DNA from: Amphiduros pacificus
Lineage: Eukaryota > Annelida > Polychaeta > Phyllodocida > Hesionidae
Length of the DNA stretch: 64,000 nt
Assembly: GCA_949316495.1 (NCBI GenBank)
Contig: OX439001.1
Span: 48,212,556-48,276,555, forward strand
Direction: 5' to 3'
Shown one piece after another: positions 13,301-27,300 of this stretch (the first letter of the stretch is position 1; every line of letters starts with the position of its first letter). The notes under the pieces are model-generated. The model was not told the origin of the DNA. It did not search any database and saw only the letters and a program-made list of their open reading frames with translations. A program made the translations under genes and the position numbers.

Positions 13301-13538
13301 GTTCAATTAGGGTATAAAATTTCCCCAGCATTTAGTTGGCGATGGTAGCCTGCTGGATACCTGATGGATGGACATAAATGCCACACTGCTTTGCACAGGT
13401 AACCCACTGCACAGTTTACTTTGCATACAAATTAGATGGATCACTGCAATTCTGGACAGCAGGATCCACTGACCTTGCCGCAAGGTCACTACAAAGGGCA
13501 CCTACGGGAGCCCACAACTTGGAGCTAAACCAGGTCGC

Positions 13539-13551
13539 AGGTCAAAGGTCA
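13539..13551 (+). promoter_or_regulatory. Perfect DR1 (AGGTCA-A-AGGTCA)
   Basis: Exact DR1, followed at 13571-13606 by a run of GGATCA, GGGTCA and AGGTCA hexamers at 10-11-bp steps. Confidence 0.35.
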
Positions 13552-15991
13552 GAGTTCCTTCTTACCTAAGGTTACCAGGGATCATCAGGGGTCATCAGAG
13601 GTCAAGAGTAGCTGTAACTTTCCTGGTCAGAAGGTGAAAATGTTTATACAGAGACCACTGCTGGTAAGATTGTTTAGATTCATGATGGTGCCCCCATTAT
13701 ACATCATGAAAGTGTCATATAAGATGTTTGTTGATGGTACATTTGTATGAAATTTGATACAAAACAATTCAGACTACTGAATCTGAACATCAATATCTCA
13801 TAATATAAGTCATGAAAAATGATATAATCTTGTGCATCCTACATTAATGAGTAACAGTGATAAATATATAAGATGAATGTGAAAACGTTGAAATGGAATG
13901 TCAAGTTTGTCATAAGTAAGATCTGATGGCATAGATCTGGATGGGTTGGTTGTGCATCAGCACTTGTAGGAGAGATGACCTCTGCCAGATGCTGCCTGTG
14001 AGAGGGAGACACGGAGCCTGGCAGACGTGGCCCTCACGGCCTCTGTCAGGAGAGGTGTGTCTGTTCATCATCACCTGAGCAGCTCAAATGGGATTTGCTC
14101 CTCCCGTGAACTACACAGTCCCCCCCCCCCCCCCCCAATGTAAAAATCTATCTTTTCTTCACAGAAAAGGTTCAGAACACCACAAGCTAGTCAGATAGTT
14201 TTGATACAGGGATGCCAACCAGAGCAATAATGAAATTTGTGGAATCTTCTTGGAATTTGTTTCTTTTTGTAAGATCATCACCACATTAAATTGCATGAAT
14301 ACTAATATCTGCAGATGTAGATGGCTAATTACATCATCTTGAGGTAATTGCCCTGACTTTTGTGGTGAGGAACAGAATTTGCCTGTCAGCTATGCACAGA
14401 TTCTGATGACATTTTCTGTAGAATGGGAACAAGAACAGCTCAAACTTCTCTCAAGAGAAGCCAGCGGATAATATCGTAAAGTCAGGTAATTAAGCATTGG
14501 CTCATGAGGCAATACCAGGCAGACACAAGTAGGAGGCAACCCTAGATTTCTTGGATTGTGATAGTGACAGTTTCATTACTTTTAAAAGATTAACAATGCT
14601 CTCCTACCTGGCATTAATTACTGGTTTAGCATCTGATATGGCATTGAGGTTTCATATTCTAATGTTAGATACTGCGGATGGCAGCAGATAAAGACAGTGG
14701 TCCTCTATCCAGGGAAGCTAATAATGAATTATGCCTTGGACACCTAATATGCCTCAGGAGAGGTGGTCTCATCTTCCATCATTTGAGAGATTCTGCAGCT
14801 TTAATTGCATATGTATGCACTGAACAGATCAGATTTTGAAGAAAATGTGATAGCAGTTGACAAAGGCACACTCCTTTCTTGGTTTGTAACATGTGGAGAG
14901 AAATTGGATTCTAATTTTGAATTGGTTCCAGCTAAAAGGGCAAAGACCAAGGACCTAACTTGTTTTGGAATAGAAAATGGAGATGCCTTTAACCTCACTG
15001 CCCTCTTCAAATCTGACCAATCACCTGTGAGACCAGTGACCTCTGGTGTCTAGCCTGGAGATAAAATATCCCATCCAAAAGGTTGTGGTGGGCGTGCTAG
15101 CTACTCAAGGCACGACAACATTCACATCATTGGGAATCAATAGGACTTTCCGATATCAGCCGTTTGGTATTCCCAGAGTGCACTGCAGGAGCGAGGAGGC
15201 AATTTTTGGCGATGCTTTATATCTGTAAGAGCTTTTGTAACAATTAGGTCGAGGTCATAAAGTTAAAATTTGTGCTTATAATTGAGGTAGTGCATGGATC
15301 GTCATCTTGAATGCACGCCATGATTGATTTTGTCACTCTGAGGAGATTAACGATTTTGCGAGGATTTGAGAATTGTGTTTGATCGTGGGTTGCAGAGTGG
15401 TGACCCGAATTGATTGAAATTGATTGGTTAACGGGAGGTTATTAGACCAGACCACACGTTGCTCCAATGCACGACAGCTACAGGCAATGACATTAAAAGA
15501 TTAGCAATGAGAAACGAACACACAAGAGTGTGACAGACTAAAAAATATGACATACCAAAATGTGACATACCAAGACAAATTCAAGGATGAAAACATACGT
15601 AGGCCAATGCTTTGGTTTGTTTTTTTATTTCAAATTCATGACAGTAAATGATTTATAGATGGCACTTCCGAGACCTGAGTGCCAGAAATGTCAATCATGT
15701 CTCTGATATAGCCAACCGCGTTTTAGATCAGAGAGCTTGTTCATTGCTGGTACATTTCACACGTTTGTATTCTGCCTGTAGCCTTCGACATGCATTGAAT
15801 AATGAGAAATTCCTGATTTCAAAAGAAAAAAAAAATTTACTCAAAAACAGAAAATGCAAACCAGTATATCGCACATTCCTCTGGGCAAAATGTAGGATAT
15901 ACCTTAGAGGTAAAGAAGACCCAGAAAATGCTGCCTGACAACCTGAACATTCTTGATATTCCTTGTTAGGACCTCATCACAAGCAGCAGGC

Positions 15992-16038
15992 TGACCTTTG
16001 ACCTGACCCGCTCGTGACCTAAGAGTGACCTGTGACCT
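15992..16038 (-). promoter_or_regulatory. DR1 - DR5 - DR1 nuclear-receptor cluster
   Basis: On the plus strand: TGACCT-t-TGACCT (15992-16004, perfect DR1), then TGACCT-5-TGACCT (16015-16031, perfect DR5), whose second hexamer is followed by g-TGACCT (16026-16038, perfect DR1). Five exact hexamers lie in 47 bp, all in the same orientation. It is about 500 bp right of a CpG-retaining patch. Confidence 0.4.
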
Positions 16039-17795
16039 TGGCTTGCATCTTTTGTCATGGCTGGAGGATAGGAGTGTACCATTTTGCTCTCAGTCACAGT
16101 TTGTGAAAACTGACAAGCATAAGGAGCAGTTCTCTTTGATCTTTGAGTTTTGTATAATTCTTTGAAAATAAGCCATGAATCATTTTATGCACCATGAATT
16201 TCACGGTCAACATGATTAAGTTGAATTGCAGCAATGTTTAACTTAATTGAGTGTAAAGATCATTTGTACTGTATGGACATCAGTAAAGAATACATAACTC
16301 AGAAGCCTACCACCTTAAATGAGACATAAATGTGTCATTGTGGACACTTTGTGGTAGAAATGGCATTTTTTGAGTGCCAGGAGTTTTAACCTTGGCAGTG
16401 AGCGTTGAAGGGTGCCTGGGAAGTTTGCCCACAGCAGTCCTGATTATCATACACACACCATTATAAAGACAAATAAAAAGTTCAATGCCAGTTTACTTTT
16501 CAGTGTTTCAAAAAAGGGGACTAGAAATATATATTTTTGTTCTGTATGGACTGACTGAACTTCTTTTAGGGTTATCTATTTTCATAAATATAAGCTGTCA
16601 AAACCTCCACATGGTTGGTTATATGGCACAAATAATTCTCCATTGGCATTCATGCCAAAATGGCCAACTTCTGTGTATTCTCAGGTCTCCCAAGTTTACT
16701 TTGACCAGAATGAGTGGTGATTGACACTGGACTGAAACCAAAGCCAGAATGTGCCTGCCCATGCCAAGCATATCTCGGAAACATGCCACACACAAGAAAT
16801 TATATTTCCCTTTTATGAACTCATAGGTAATGAAATTGTTCTCATGTTAAGTCCTCTTGGATGAAAATTTGAAATGAAATCATGTTAAAGTACTGTCCAT
16901 GCTTCGGAATGACAAGATATGATAATAAAACAAACATAATGATGTCCTATTAATTGAGGTTCTTTCACAATTTGGAAGATGACCAAAATTATTAGCATTC
17001 TTCCTGCCTTGGTGGAGCATCTCACAACCTTTTTGTACTGTCACACCTGTGCTTAGAATATTATATGACAAAACTTTTTTCAGAAGCTTTGTGAGTTTTA
17101 TTGGCTATTAGTATATTGAAACAGAGCCAATAAAAAAAGATATCAAATTGCCAACTACCGAGATATTGTCTTCCAGGTATTGGTAACATATATCATATTT
17201 GATCATGATTGAATATGAATCTTTTGATTATGAATATCATTTATCTTTATTTTTATGTTTGTTTGTAATGAAAATACAGAAGAAACATATATGATTCATA
17301 TTTGGTGTTTTATAAAATGGAAATTCATCATGTTGAGCAAGAATTATAAAGATGCTTGTGAAGTACTTGTGACTATTTTGCCGAATGGAAGGCAATTTCC
17401 TGATAAGAATTTGCCTCAGTATTTCTCAGTTGATCATTTAAAGACAAATTTCCCCATGCTGGACATTTTGAGTATGACAGAGTGGACAAAGTGTCACTGG
17501 GCACAGGGGGGGGGGGGGGTGATATTTCTGTGCAAGTTTCAGTTAATTATTTATCAGACATCCTTCTGTTTACTGTAATTTGACATGCCTTTTATTCTAA
17601 GCTAATTTGTAGTGTTTAGTCAAATTGTATCATGTCTGGTACAGCCAAACACATAAATCTGAGGATCTTCTGAATTCATTGATTTTGTTCTTTATTTTTG
17701 ACCTGAAGAATCTGAGATGTTGCACTTTGATGCTGGCATTTGGAAGGAATGTTCCTCTCAGTAGTGGGGTCTTGGGTTTCATGACCCTTGACATC

Positions 17796-17816
17796 TGACC
17801 TCAAGGTCACAGGTCA
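17796..17816 (+). promoter_or_regulatory. Perfect DR1 with an adjacent inverted half-site
   Basis: TGACCT at 17796-17801, then AGGTCA-c-AGGTCA at 17804-17816. Another TGACCT follows near 17831. Confidence 0.3.
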
Positions 17817-20800
17817 GCTCTGGGATGCCATGACCTTTACGGCATTGCCACATCCTGGAAGTGCTTCCTCTCCTAAACAATTTGCATGTCTCCAATGTGT
17901 GTTCAGTTTACATGACCATTGCTGTTTTAGGGAATACAGACTTCTATTATTTTATTGCCCAAGTGTCCGTTTTTATATTAACATTGAAATCTCTAGTTTG
18001 ATCCCTTACAGCGCTTTAAAGATATTGGGACCATATTTGGAAAAATGTAACAATTTTTTTTCATTACATATATAATTGAATGAAATCAAAGATTTTTAGA
18101 CACCGAAATCACAAATGCCCATGAGAAATCTGTCAAGGTTTTTGAAAATTACCAATGTTATTTGGAGGAGAAATAAGTGTGGTGTACAAAAACGAAAAAG
18201 ATTCCTTGTGAAATCAGCATGCAGTGATATGTGGTGTATTTCATGTTAGAAATTCAAGGCATAAATGAATGTGACAGCTTAAAAGCTGACCTAGTACAAG
18301 GTAATATGTCCTATGAAATAGCTTACAAACAAAATGTGTACTTGTTTGAGAGAACGTTAGAAAAAATATTTTAGGGATTATTCGTAACATATGTTGGACA
18401 AGTCAATTAAGTACACTGGTTTGACTTCTTCTGAGAGTTTGATGTGTTTTTTTATTGGGGAATACATTGGTATCGTAAGCATTCATCGTGGGAAAAGTCA
18501 ATATGTCAGTTTTCACATAGATGATTCATAACGTTGGGTTGTACTATTTATAAAGTTTCAGATTTTGACACTTTAAGTACTGGAGCATAAATTAGAAATT
18601 GCCTTATTGTGATACAAAATTCTGGTCGTGGAACAAAGAAAAACATTTAAATCTTTACAGAACCTGTTTCACTGTAATTGACTAGGGATAATCTGGGATG
18701 AAGAAGGATTATTATAATCCTAGGATAATACACTGTCTACAAATATTATCGAATCATGTGATATCCTTTAAGAGGTATTGATTTATGCTAAAGGACTTAC
18801 CAGTATTGTTGTGTATGGTATACTTTTTTATTCAGGTGGTTTTTTTTTTCGAGGAGCATGACTTTGTACACTTTTATATTCGTGATAACAACATTGACCA
18901 CCAGGTGTCATTGCAATGCAGGACTGGGCTTGGGGATATGTGCTTGGTTCACATTTAATAAAGGATTGTTCAATTGGTGACTACACCTCATTTTATCAGC
19001 TCTCAGTGCAATCTAAATGGTGGTTCAGCGCCTATAAATATAGTTAGTGCAAAGTGAGGATATACATATAAAATATTAATGGTTATACAGTGCAAAAGGT
19101 TGTGTGAGATTTCCATGAATGGCTACACATATTGATCTTGTTGATTTGTATATTAACTAATTTTAAATGTAAATAGCTTTGTTAAAAACACGGTCTGAAT
19201 GTGGTGGGCATGGTTCTATATTTCATGGTGTGTGAGCTTTCGATTTATTCACAACTGAATGTTAAATATATCCATTTAATGAAATATTAAGTATGATAAG
19301 GTCAGGAAGTCAATGACATCTTCGGTTCATATACCACTGGGAGAAGAAGTATGGATCCATCCATGGTAACAATGTGTGCATCATTAAAAATAGATTATAT
19401 ATCAGATGATATGCACTGAACTTCCCAGACCATCTCTATATATAGCCTGGACACATTTTTCATTTTGAATGTAGATCATAGTCACAGGTCAAAGGTTAAA
19501 GACTTTGTGCCATTTGGTGAAAATTGCTACTTTTAGGACAAGCTTACTCTGAACTTGTGCAATCAGCTGACAACTTGGATAATTTATTTGTGTAGTTACA
19601 ATAAGAGTGCTAATCTGCTTATGGGCTACAGACAGAGATCTCCTGTTGATTAGAATGTTTACCAATTTGAAATTTAGCATTGCTGCAGTTGTTTGAATGA
19701 TTTTATCTGTGTATTTTCCCAGATATCATGGGTGAGTTTTACAACAGAATTTATAACCGTGTCAGTTAAATGATTATAATTATTCAAGTGAGTCTGACCA
19801 AGTATTTTGTTTCTCTTCAGAATTGAGTATGTCATACAACTACAAATCACTGAGTAAATAACTGCAAAATATAATTTCTTTCCTTGTATTCAAAGTATTG
19901 TCAGTTAAGCAGAAATATTGTTCATTATTGCATAGAGAAAGTATGATTATTGACACAAGTAATTTGTGTATTATGAACTGATGTACAAACACAGGAGATA
20001 AATAATCTGTGTGGCCTGGTCAGCTGCTACTCTGTTAATATTACACCAGATTGTCTAAATATGTGCCAGCTCATGTTGGGTAATATTTAATGTAACCTCC
20101 TGTGCATGGCAGTCAGTGTCTGATCTCTGAACCCAAGATGATTAACTCCACTACTACCATTACTATACAGCTTGAAATTACAACTCTGCACAGAAAAAAA
20201 ATCAATTTTAGCCGGAACCAATGAGACCAGAATGCCTTGTTGTCTTGTTTGGATAACCTTAGATTCCTAATCATCCTGCACGGGCATTTCCCTTATACTC
20301 TGATGCTCTGCACAGCAATCTAGAGGGAGGGGAAAGATGTTCTGTCAATTAAGACACATTAGGATGGTCTTGATCTGGATATTCTCAGACAAAACCAAAG
20401 CTCCTGCAGTCTTGCACTCAGGATGGTGTTTCTATTATGTCCTATATGATGTAATGTCAGGGTTGTATTACATTGTACAGGACAGAGGCTGTATCTGGGC
20501 AGTAGTGCTGGTATATACTGCAATCTTTGCTCTGCCTATTGACTCTCTCTTATGACACGATAAGCCATAATGAGCTCTGTGCTGATATGCCCCTAACAAA
20601 ATACAGGCTCACAAAATGCAGGCTCAATAATACTTGTACATATTTATGTGCATACGTTTTTTTTTAAAGATGAACATATAATGATGCAAGTCTTATCAGG
20701 ATGCTAAGGATTCTTTGTAGGTCATATTTTGAGAAGGGTTAAAGATAATTTCAACTGTGCTACAAGGAAAAATGATGAAATTATACAATTTGATTCTGTA

Positions 20801-21101
20801 AATCGATCATATTTGAAGTGCTGATCTTCAGTGTATCCTTGGGTCGGCCTTATCATGTTTGATATTGATGGAGGGATGGAATTTGTCTTGTAAGAAGATT
20901 TATATTGAAGCAGTTGATCGCTTTGTGAATGTGCCGCAAACCATATTTGTGGTCGATTAATCCCTGTGATGTTGGCTGCTGGGAAAATGGGATTGAGGTA
21001 TGATGTGTGGATGGAGTGTGATGTGGAATGCTGGTGGGAATATAGAGGCCATGACACCCAAACCATGAGAGTGCCTAGAAGTGTAGGGAGGGTGGGGGCA
21101 G

Positions 21102-21121
21102 AGGTCATAGGTCAAGGGTCA
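21102..21121 (+). promoter_or_regulatory. DR1 triple half-site
   Basis: AGGTCA-t-AGGTCA-a-GGGTCA: one perfect DR1 (21102-21114) extended by a third near-consensus hexamer at the same 7-bp step. Confidence 0.3.
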
Positions 21122-23348
21122 TGCCTGTCATGACCTGAATACAGGTAATAGCAGTTGATTGATAACAGGGGGTTGTTAGAGTGAAGGTAACACCTGTCTT
21201 GTGGTAGGAGCAGGCTCCAGATCTCCTCTACCTGGGACCAGTCCATTCTCTCCTTAAAACCTGCCCAGGTGTGTGAGGCCACCTGTGTCCCCCTCTGAGG
21301 TGTGCATTGGCACAGTCCATGTCAAGGCATTAGGAGAGCACCATCTGCCAAATGCATGCCTCACTTTGACTGATAGGGATGTCCTTTGTGTTGTGTGACA
21401 CCACTGTGGTGAGGGAGGCAGCTGTCACAGGTCATCCACACACTGACTCTCTGCTCACATAACTCCTAACTGCACTGCCTCACATAACAATAACACTCAA
21501 CACCCATCAGCACCATTATTACTAATTGCCTTCCATATATATATATTTATATATATTTATATGCGCACATGATATTTCGGATTTACCAAAATCTCTTCTC
21601 AATGGATATGTAGCATGTTTTACACCCAAATGTGGCAATCATATTGGAATAGCTGAAATCTTGTGATCCGCTCCAAGTCTCTCATCGCAGCCATGTTTCA
21701 GGCCCCAGGTAAGATGCAGGGAGGGTAGTAGGCAGGCATCGGGGATACACAACAGCTGCCCCAGGTCACAACAGGGCATTGTTATACATCCACTTCTACC
21801 CCCCCTCACACATTTCAACAGCTTTCACTCTCTGTAGGTTTCTACACAAATGCCTATTTAATTATTGCCTTGCAGAGTGAACATTAACACAAGGTGTAGG
21901 AATAAGGACAAGTATGTTGTAGCATTTTATTGCCACATATTAAACGTAGTGTAACAGACAGAGAGGGTGAATATAGTGATTATCTGTCATTATAACCTGG
22001 TTATTGGGTCAAATGTCAAACCATGAAAAGCTGTTACCTGTGTACTGTACATTTGAATGTAACCACAACACCATTGGAGAAATGAGAGAACAGACAACTT
22101 GTCATATTTATTACGGATTTCATAGTATATGATTTATCACCTAATTGTTTTATGACAACTTTTATTATGGTAAAATTTAAATAATCTTTGCATTTATCAT
22201 GATCGCATTAGTAGTATATCATATTGGCTTAGTTGAATATATCATCATAAAAGGAAAATAAAAGTGTGTTTTCCTTTGTATATAATCAATGATGGTGAAA
22301 AATTGATGAAGTTATTAATAGAGTAGAGAGATGTGTATGACCCCATGTGGTCGTGGCAACAATGGATCGCAGCTGTGCAAGTATGAAACATCTTGCTCCC
22401 ACCAAAACCTCTCTCACATTTTCTTACCTTTCTTTTTCAGTAATTATGGATGCAAGCATGATTTTTTGGGGGAAGAAAAAAAGATTAGATGAGCATATTT
22501 CATAAAAACTATTGATGAAGTAGGAACTCTTAATACTGTGGGATTCATGGTTGCTAGACGAAGCAGGTGCAATATTGTTTGATGTGTATGTATGGAGGTC
22601 AGGGGGTTAATTTTCAAAATGGAAAGCAGAGAGTTTCAGGAACAATACGTGTTGATATGTTATGTCATAAGTGGCAAGAGTCTTACTGGTCTAGCCTCTC
22701 TGAAAGATATGATAGGCTTATAAGATTTACTATGGGAAATGTAATATCAACCAGAAATTTTATATTCAGAGCTTAAAAAAACCCCAATCTTGTCTTGTTT
22801 GGCAATTTATTTCAAATTTCAACAGATGTTTTTTCAGTGTAACCAGGTGTTATATGTGAGAAATAGCAAAGAGGGATAGATACCACAAAGTGTATAAACA
22901 TGGGAGGAAGTAGGTCAGTATGGAATGTTTTATGTTTCCATGGCAACAGACAGAAGTTGATCACATCAGGGTACTCAGAGAGAGCAGGTTTACCATTCTT
23001 GGGTTTGTTCATCTTATCTATACCTGCAAATCTTCATATTAAGGTGAGAATTAATCTGTCTTAAAGAAGTGGTGTATTAATTAGCAAAGTATTCTAGCAT
23101 CTCTTACTCATGGAGATGTTGCTTCTTACTTAGAGTGATATATAGCATATTATCCCAGTCAGACCACCGGTCCTGACCAATATTTTTTGCCAACATTCAC
23201 CATTTATTCTGGCATAATCGGACCTCATGTCCAGCATACATCTCTGTGAATATTCTCACTTTTCTCAAGACTCTCACAACAAGTTTGGTGGCAATTTCAA
23301 ATGCTCAAAAACATAAATACATAGGAAATTGTTCAGTGTTATTGGATT

Positions 23349-23558
23349 GGGGAGTGAGTGGGGATGCAGTGGAGTGTTCATTATGATGGGGGAGTGGGTG
23401 GGGATGCAGGGGAGTGTTCATTGTGATGGGGGAGTGGGTGGGGATGCAGGGGAGTGTTCATTGTGGTGGGGGAGTGGGTGGGGATGTAGGGGAGTATTCA
23501 TTGTGATGGGGGAGTGGGTGGGGATGCTGGGAGTGTTCATTGTGATGGGGAAGTGGGG
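23349..23558 (+). repeat. 40-bp G-rich minisatellite, about five units
   Basis: Units begin at 23349, 23389, 23429, 23469 and 23509. Each reads roughly GGGGAGTGGGTGGGGATGCA followed by GGGGAGTGTTCATTGTGATG. Unit divergence is a few bases. The G-run spacing could allow G-quadruplexes on the plus strand. Confidence 0.95.
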
Positions 23559-24129
23559 GCAGATTGTTTGGCATGTTCTAATAATGACCTCTATTTGGTG
23601 ATGCCACAGGTGAGGCAGGTGGATCTGTTATACGCACTCCAATCATAGTATTATGCTGCCAGCTTACCATGGGCCCTCACTCTGACCTCCACTCTCCTTA
23701 CAGCAACAAACTGCTTCCAACATCTATCATGCATGGGTGTGTCGTCAAATGTACTCGTTGACAGCTATTTGTACTATTTTGATTCTTTATTGAAATAATT
23801 GAACTTTAAGACGCAAAAAAAGGAAGGAACAAAAATTTACTACATGACTGGCCTGGCCAATTAATCCAATTTATGCTGACATTGAAGCAGCGAAAAGGAA
23901 GAATTGTAAAATGATCCAACCAATCATACTAATAACAGAGCAGCCACTTTCACATTGTGCTGAAGTAAATCAAAGGTCAAATATATTGTCATTTATGTAT
24001 TATCATGGTTTTTGTTATTTTTAATCTCAACTTCTCATTTGGCCAACATTATTTTCACCTTTCATTTAAAAACATTTGGGTCAGTGCAATGAAGTCAGTG
24101 CACATTTTCATGGTTCAGTCCCCAAGATA

Positions 24130-24322
24130 GCAAATTATTTGGAAAAGGCAAGCCCACATATTTTTTATACTTTTAAATTGGGCTGTAGTTTTTAGATAGA
24201 TGACACAGTCCCATTGATGGCAATTCTTGGGATAAAAATATTCCAAACGCAAATTGTTTTGAAAAGGCAAGTGCATATATTTTTCTTGCCTTTAAATTGG
24301 GCTGTAGTTTTGAGATAGATGT
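24130..24322 (+). repeat. Diverged tandem duplication, period about 119 bp
   Basis: The stretch gcaaattattt...tttaaattgggctgtag at 24130-24202 recurs with several substitutions at 24249-24321. Confidence 0.7.
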
Positions 24323-27300
24323 GTTTGTGGAGATAGCACTGATGGTGAAGAGGCCATCAACAAGTGGTTGTCTGCCGGGCAGAGACAAATGCCAGGAAGG
24401 AAGACATCCATATCATGTGACTCGGGTTAGACACTCCTAGATGCCATCTCCAGGCTGTGTCAACCTGCAACTCAGACTGCAGGATCAACCAACAAATTAT
24501 TTAGAGGGATCATGGTGAAGAAGGAAACTCATTTCTTGTTGCCATTACTATTGATCTGAGAAGCATTTTTTTGGAGCAGCCTTTATCTCTGGAGACAGAA
24601 CTTAGTGGTTTGTGATATGCCATCTGATATGGCTTTGATACTTGCCAATATTGAATCTTTTGTGGATGATGTATGAATGAAAGGTCAGATATTGTCACCG
24701 GTCTTTGATGAGTTATTGGACAATAAAGATGGTGGAGATCAAACAGCGATCCGTCACTAAATATAGAGGCCGTGTAAACTGTTTGATGGAAGATTCTCTG
24801 ATGAGGATCTGTACAGAAGACAAGCAGGAAACAGAACGGGTTCACAAAGAGGTCCATAGATGTCTTGATTTTCTCAGATATAGTAGAGATATGGCAGACA
24901 GGCCTTGCTCATTGTTGATTGCATCTCCGTCAGGAAGATAAAGATGTCACAAGTTGCCTGAGATAAATTAGCTGTTTGAGGATGTTCTTGCTAGTCCATT
25001 TCATTCATTATTCCAAATATAGTACGTGGAGTTGACAGACATACAGTGATGCTTAAACGAGGAAGGAAGCTGGTAAATTAGTTGATAGATAGAATATTTA
25101 TTAGGAAACACCTGCCTTGATGAATGCCGATTCAGAACATAGACCCGGTGTATTATTGGTTTGTCATTTGGGGTTAATTCACTTTTATCCGAATCACTCA
25201 CAGAACAGTCTGTCAAATTACTGGCTCCAACATTGTGATGGTTTTCCGACTTCCCTATCTCATCTATGCCAAATTAGACGTTCTCATTGTTGGAGGATGA
25301 GTGCGGTTATTGTCACCATTGTGTGGCCACAAAAGAATGAAGAGCAGCAAACTGTAGGTGGCAGCTGCGTATTGCTGTGTGCTTGTGCACCTTTATGCCG
25401 CTCAGGTGGATTTGACTGGGGCTCCTGATTCTCTCTTGTTGCTGAGCACCAGCCCAAGACAAAGCTCAACGACCTCTGACCCTGGGCCGGTCACGCTCCG
25501 CCAGTGGCTGCACAACCATAACATGCAAGCCAATGATGATAATGGCTGGAACAGCTGCTGTGAAGCCATCAGCGGTGTGAGGGAACAGTTAGTGGTAATA
25601 ACAATTATTGTGCCCAAATCTGAGCTATTGTTATTGTTATGTTTAGTGAAAAGAGAAAACAGCCATAAAAAAACGGAGAAAAAAAGAACATAATTTGTTA
25701 CATTTCATGATCAGTAAATAGTGATAGATTTAAGATATCCTATATACTCCAGTGTATAAGTTTAGATAAGAAAATAAACTTGTAAGATTTTATGGACAGT
25801 AAAAATATGAATAGTGTTGATGTGAGATGATTTATAATGTTGGCATGCAAAGCAGTTGGACATTTGACCTTTAAAGTGACAGTTCCACCTGATTCAGAGG
25901 CTTTGTGCACCCGGCTCACATGTCTTGTGAAGGTCTACAAAGACCGTTGCAAGGTCTGTAGTGTCAGTTATCTTGATTGTAACCATTGATGTGGCGTGGA
26001 AGTAATGATATCTGGTTCATGTGAAAAACCCATTTTGTCACATAGGGCACAAAAAATGGGTTTTGTGGAGTCTTGATGTCAAATCATTGTCCAAGTAAAT
26101 CTATCATAGAAAAACAAACCCACAAAGGCCTGAAAGTGTTAATGGCTTGTTTGAAGAATTTCACCAGTGAAAATTTTAAAATAATTTTGTTTGTGTAGTT
26201 GACTTCTTCGTCAAACTTCAAATCTTTGATATTTTACAATTGTTGGTTTTCATTGGACATGAGAAAGATATTCATTTTTTTAAAAATGATTTGTAAACCA
26301 GATGAAGATAAAATTAAAAGAGCTAACATCAATTTATAGTTACTCTAGCTCACAAATGTGTGGAATTTCACTTTTCAGATAGTGAAAATAACCTATTGAA
26401 ATTTCACCATCTTGATATCAAATTCTTTTCTTTGTTTGCAAAAAAAAACAATACAAAAAACCTGCATGTTCCTTGGAAATGTTCAAAGGGTTTTAAGTGT
26501 CTTGAAATATTATTATATTGCATGCCTTTGTGGCCTATCATACAGAGGTCACAGGAGAACTTTGATGCTTTGTTGTGGCAACTTTGTCAATATTCTGCAC
26601 GAGGCAGCTGAATACATATTTGAGCAAGAGCTTGAGAAACCTGGGAGGGTGCTCTGAGGGTACCACTCATCCCTGCATCTGAGGTGAATTGGCATAACTT
26701 CTATTGATCACATGCCATGTTTAGGCCATCCCATAATATTATTGCTCACAGTACAACAGATTTTTTTTTTAATAATGGATTAGTTGTGAAAGCTATGTAA
26801 ACCATGTTTATTTCTGAGAAGTAGAGTACAGCTTTATCAAGTATGTGGTATTTTAAGCTTGATATGTGTGCAGCATTTATCTTTGACATAGTTATGTTCA
26901 AGACCGAAAAGGAGAGTTAATTACTGATATCGACAGACTCATTTTCAACAGTTGGTGTAATGCTGGGATCGATACTAAGAGAATGATGAAGTTGTTTTAT
27001 GTTGGAGATGAGCTATGGATTTTGACAGCTGCTACTTTAGGCTACTTGGTGATGGTTTGAAATGAAGCCTGTCTTGAACTGATAGCTGCAGATCATCAAC
27101 TGATTGTTTAGCTTTGAGTACATGGGAAAGTGAGCATCTGTGTCTGTGGAATTATCAGACGGGCACAGCGATTTCAGTGTGTTCACGACAACTATAGGCG
27201 TGTGTACTGACAGGTGCATGTTAAGGTTGAAGGTCGCTGGATATTGTGGAAACTGGAAATACTTCGCCAACCAAACTATGTTCAGAAAGAGCTAAATGCA

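Noticed and set aside
20722-21108. 128-codon minus-strand frame
   Set aside because: No similarity to a known family, and it overlaps the AGGTCA cluster.
23329-23601. 90-codon frame with repeated Gly/Trp/Val peptides
   Set aside because: Translation of the 40-bp minisatellite; the peptide repeats change frame from unit to unit.
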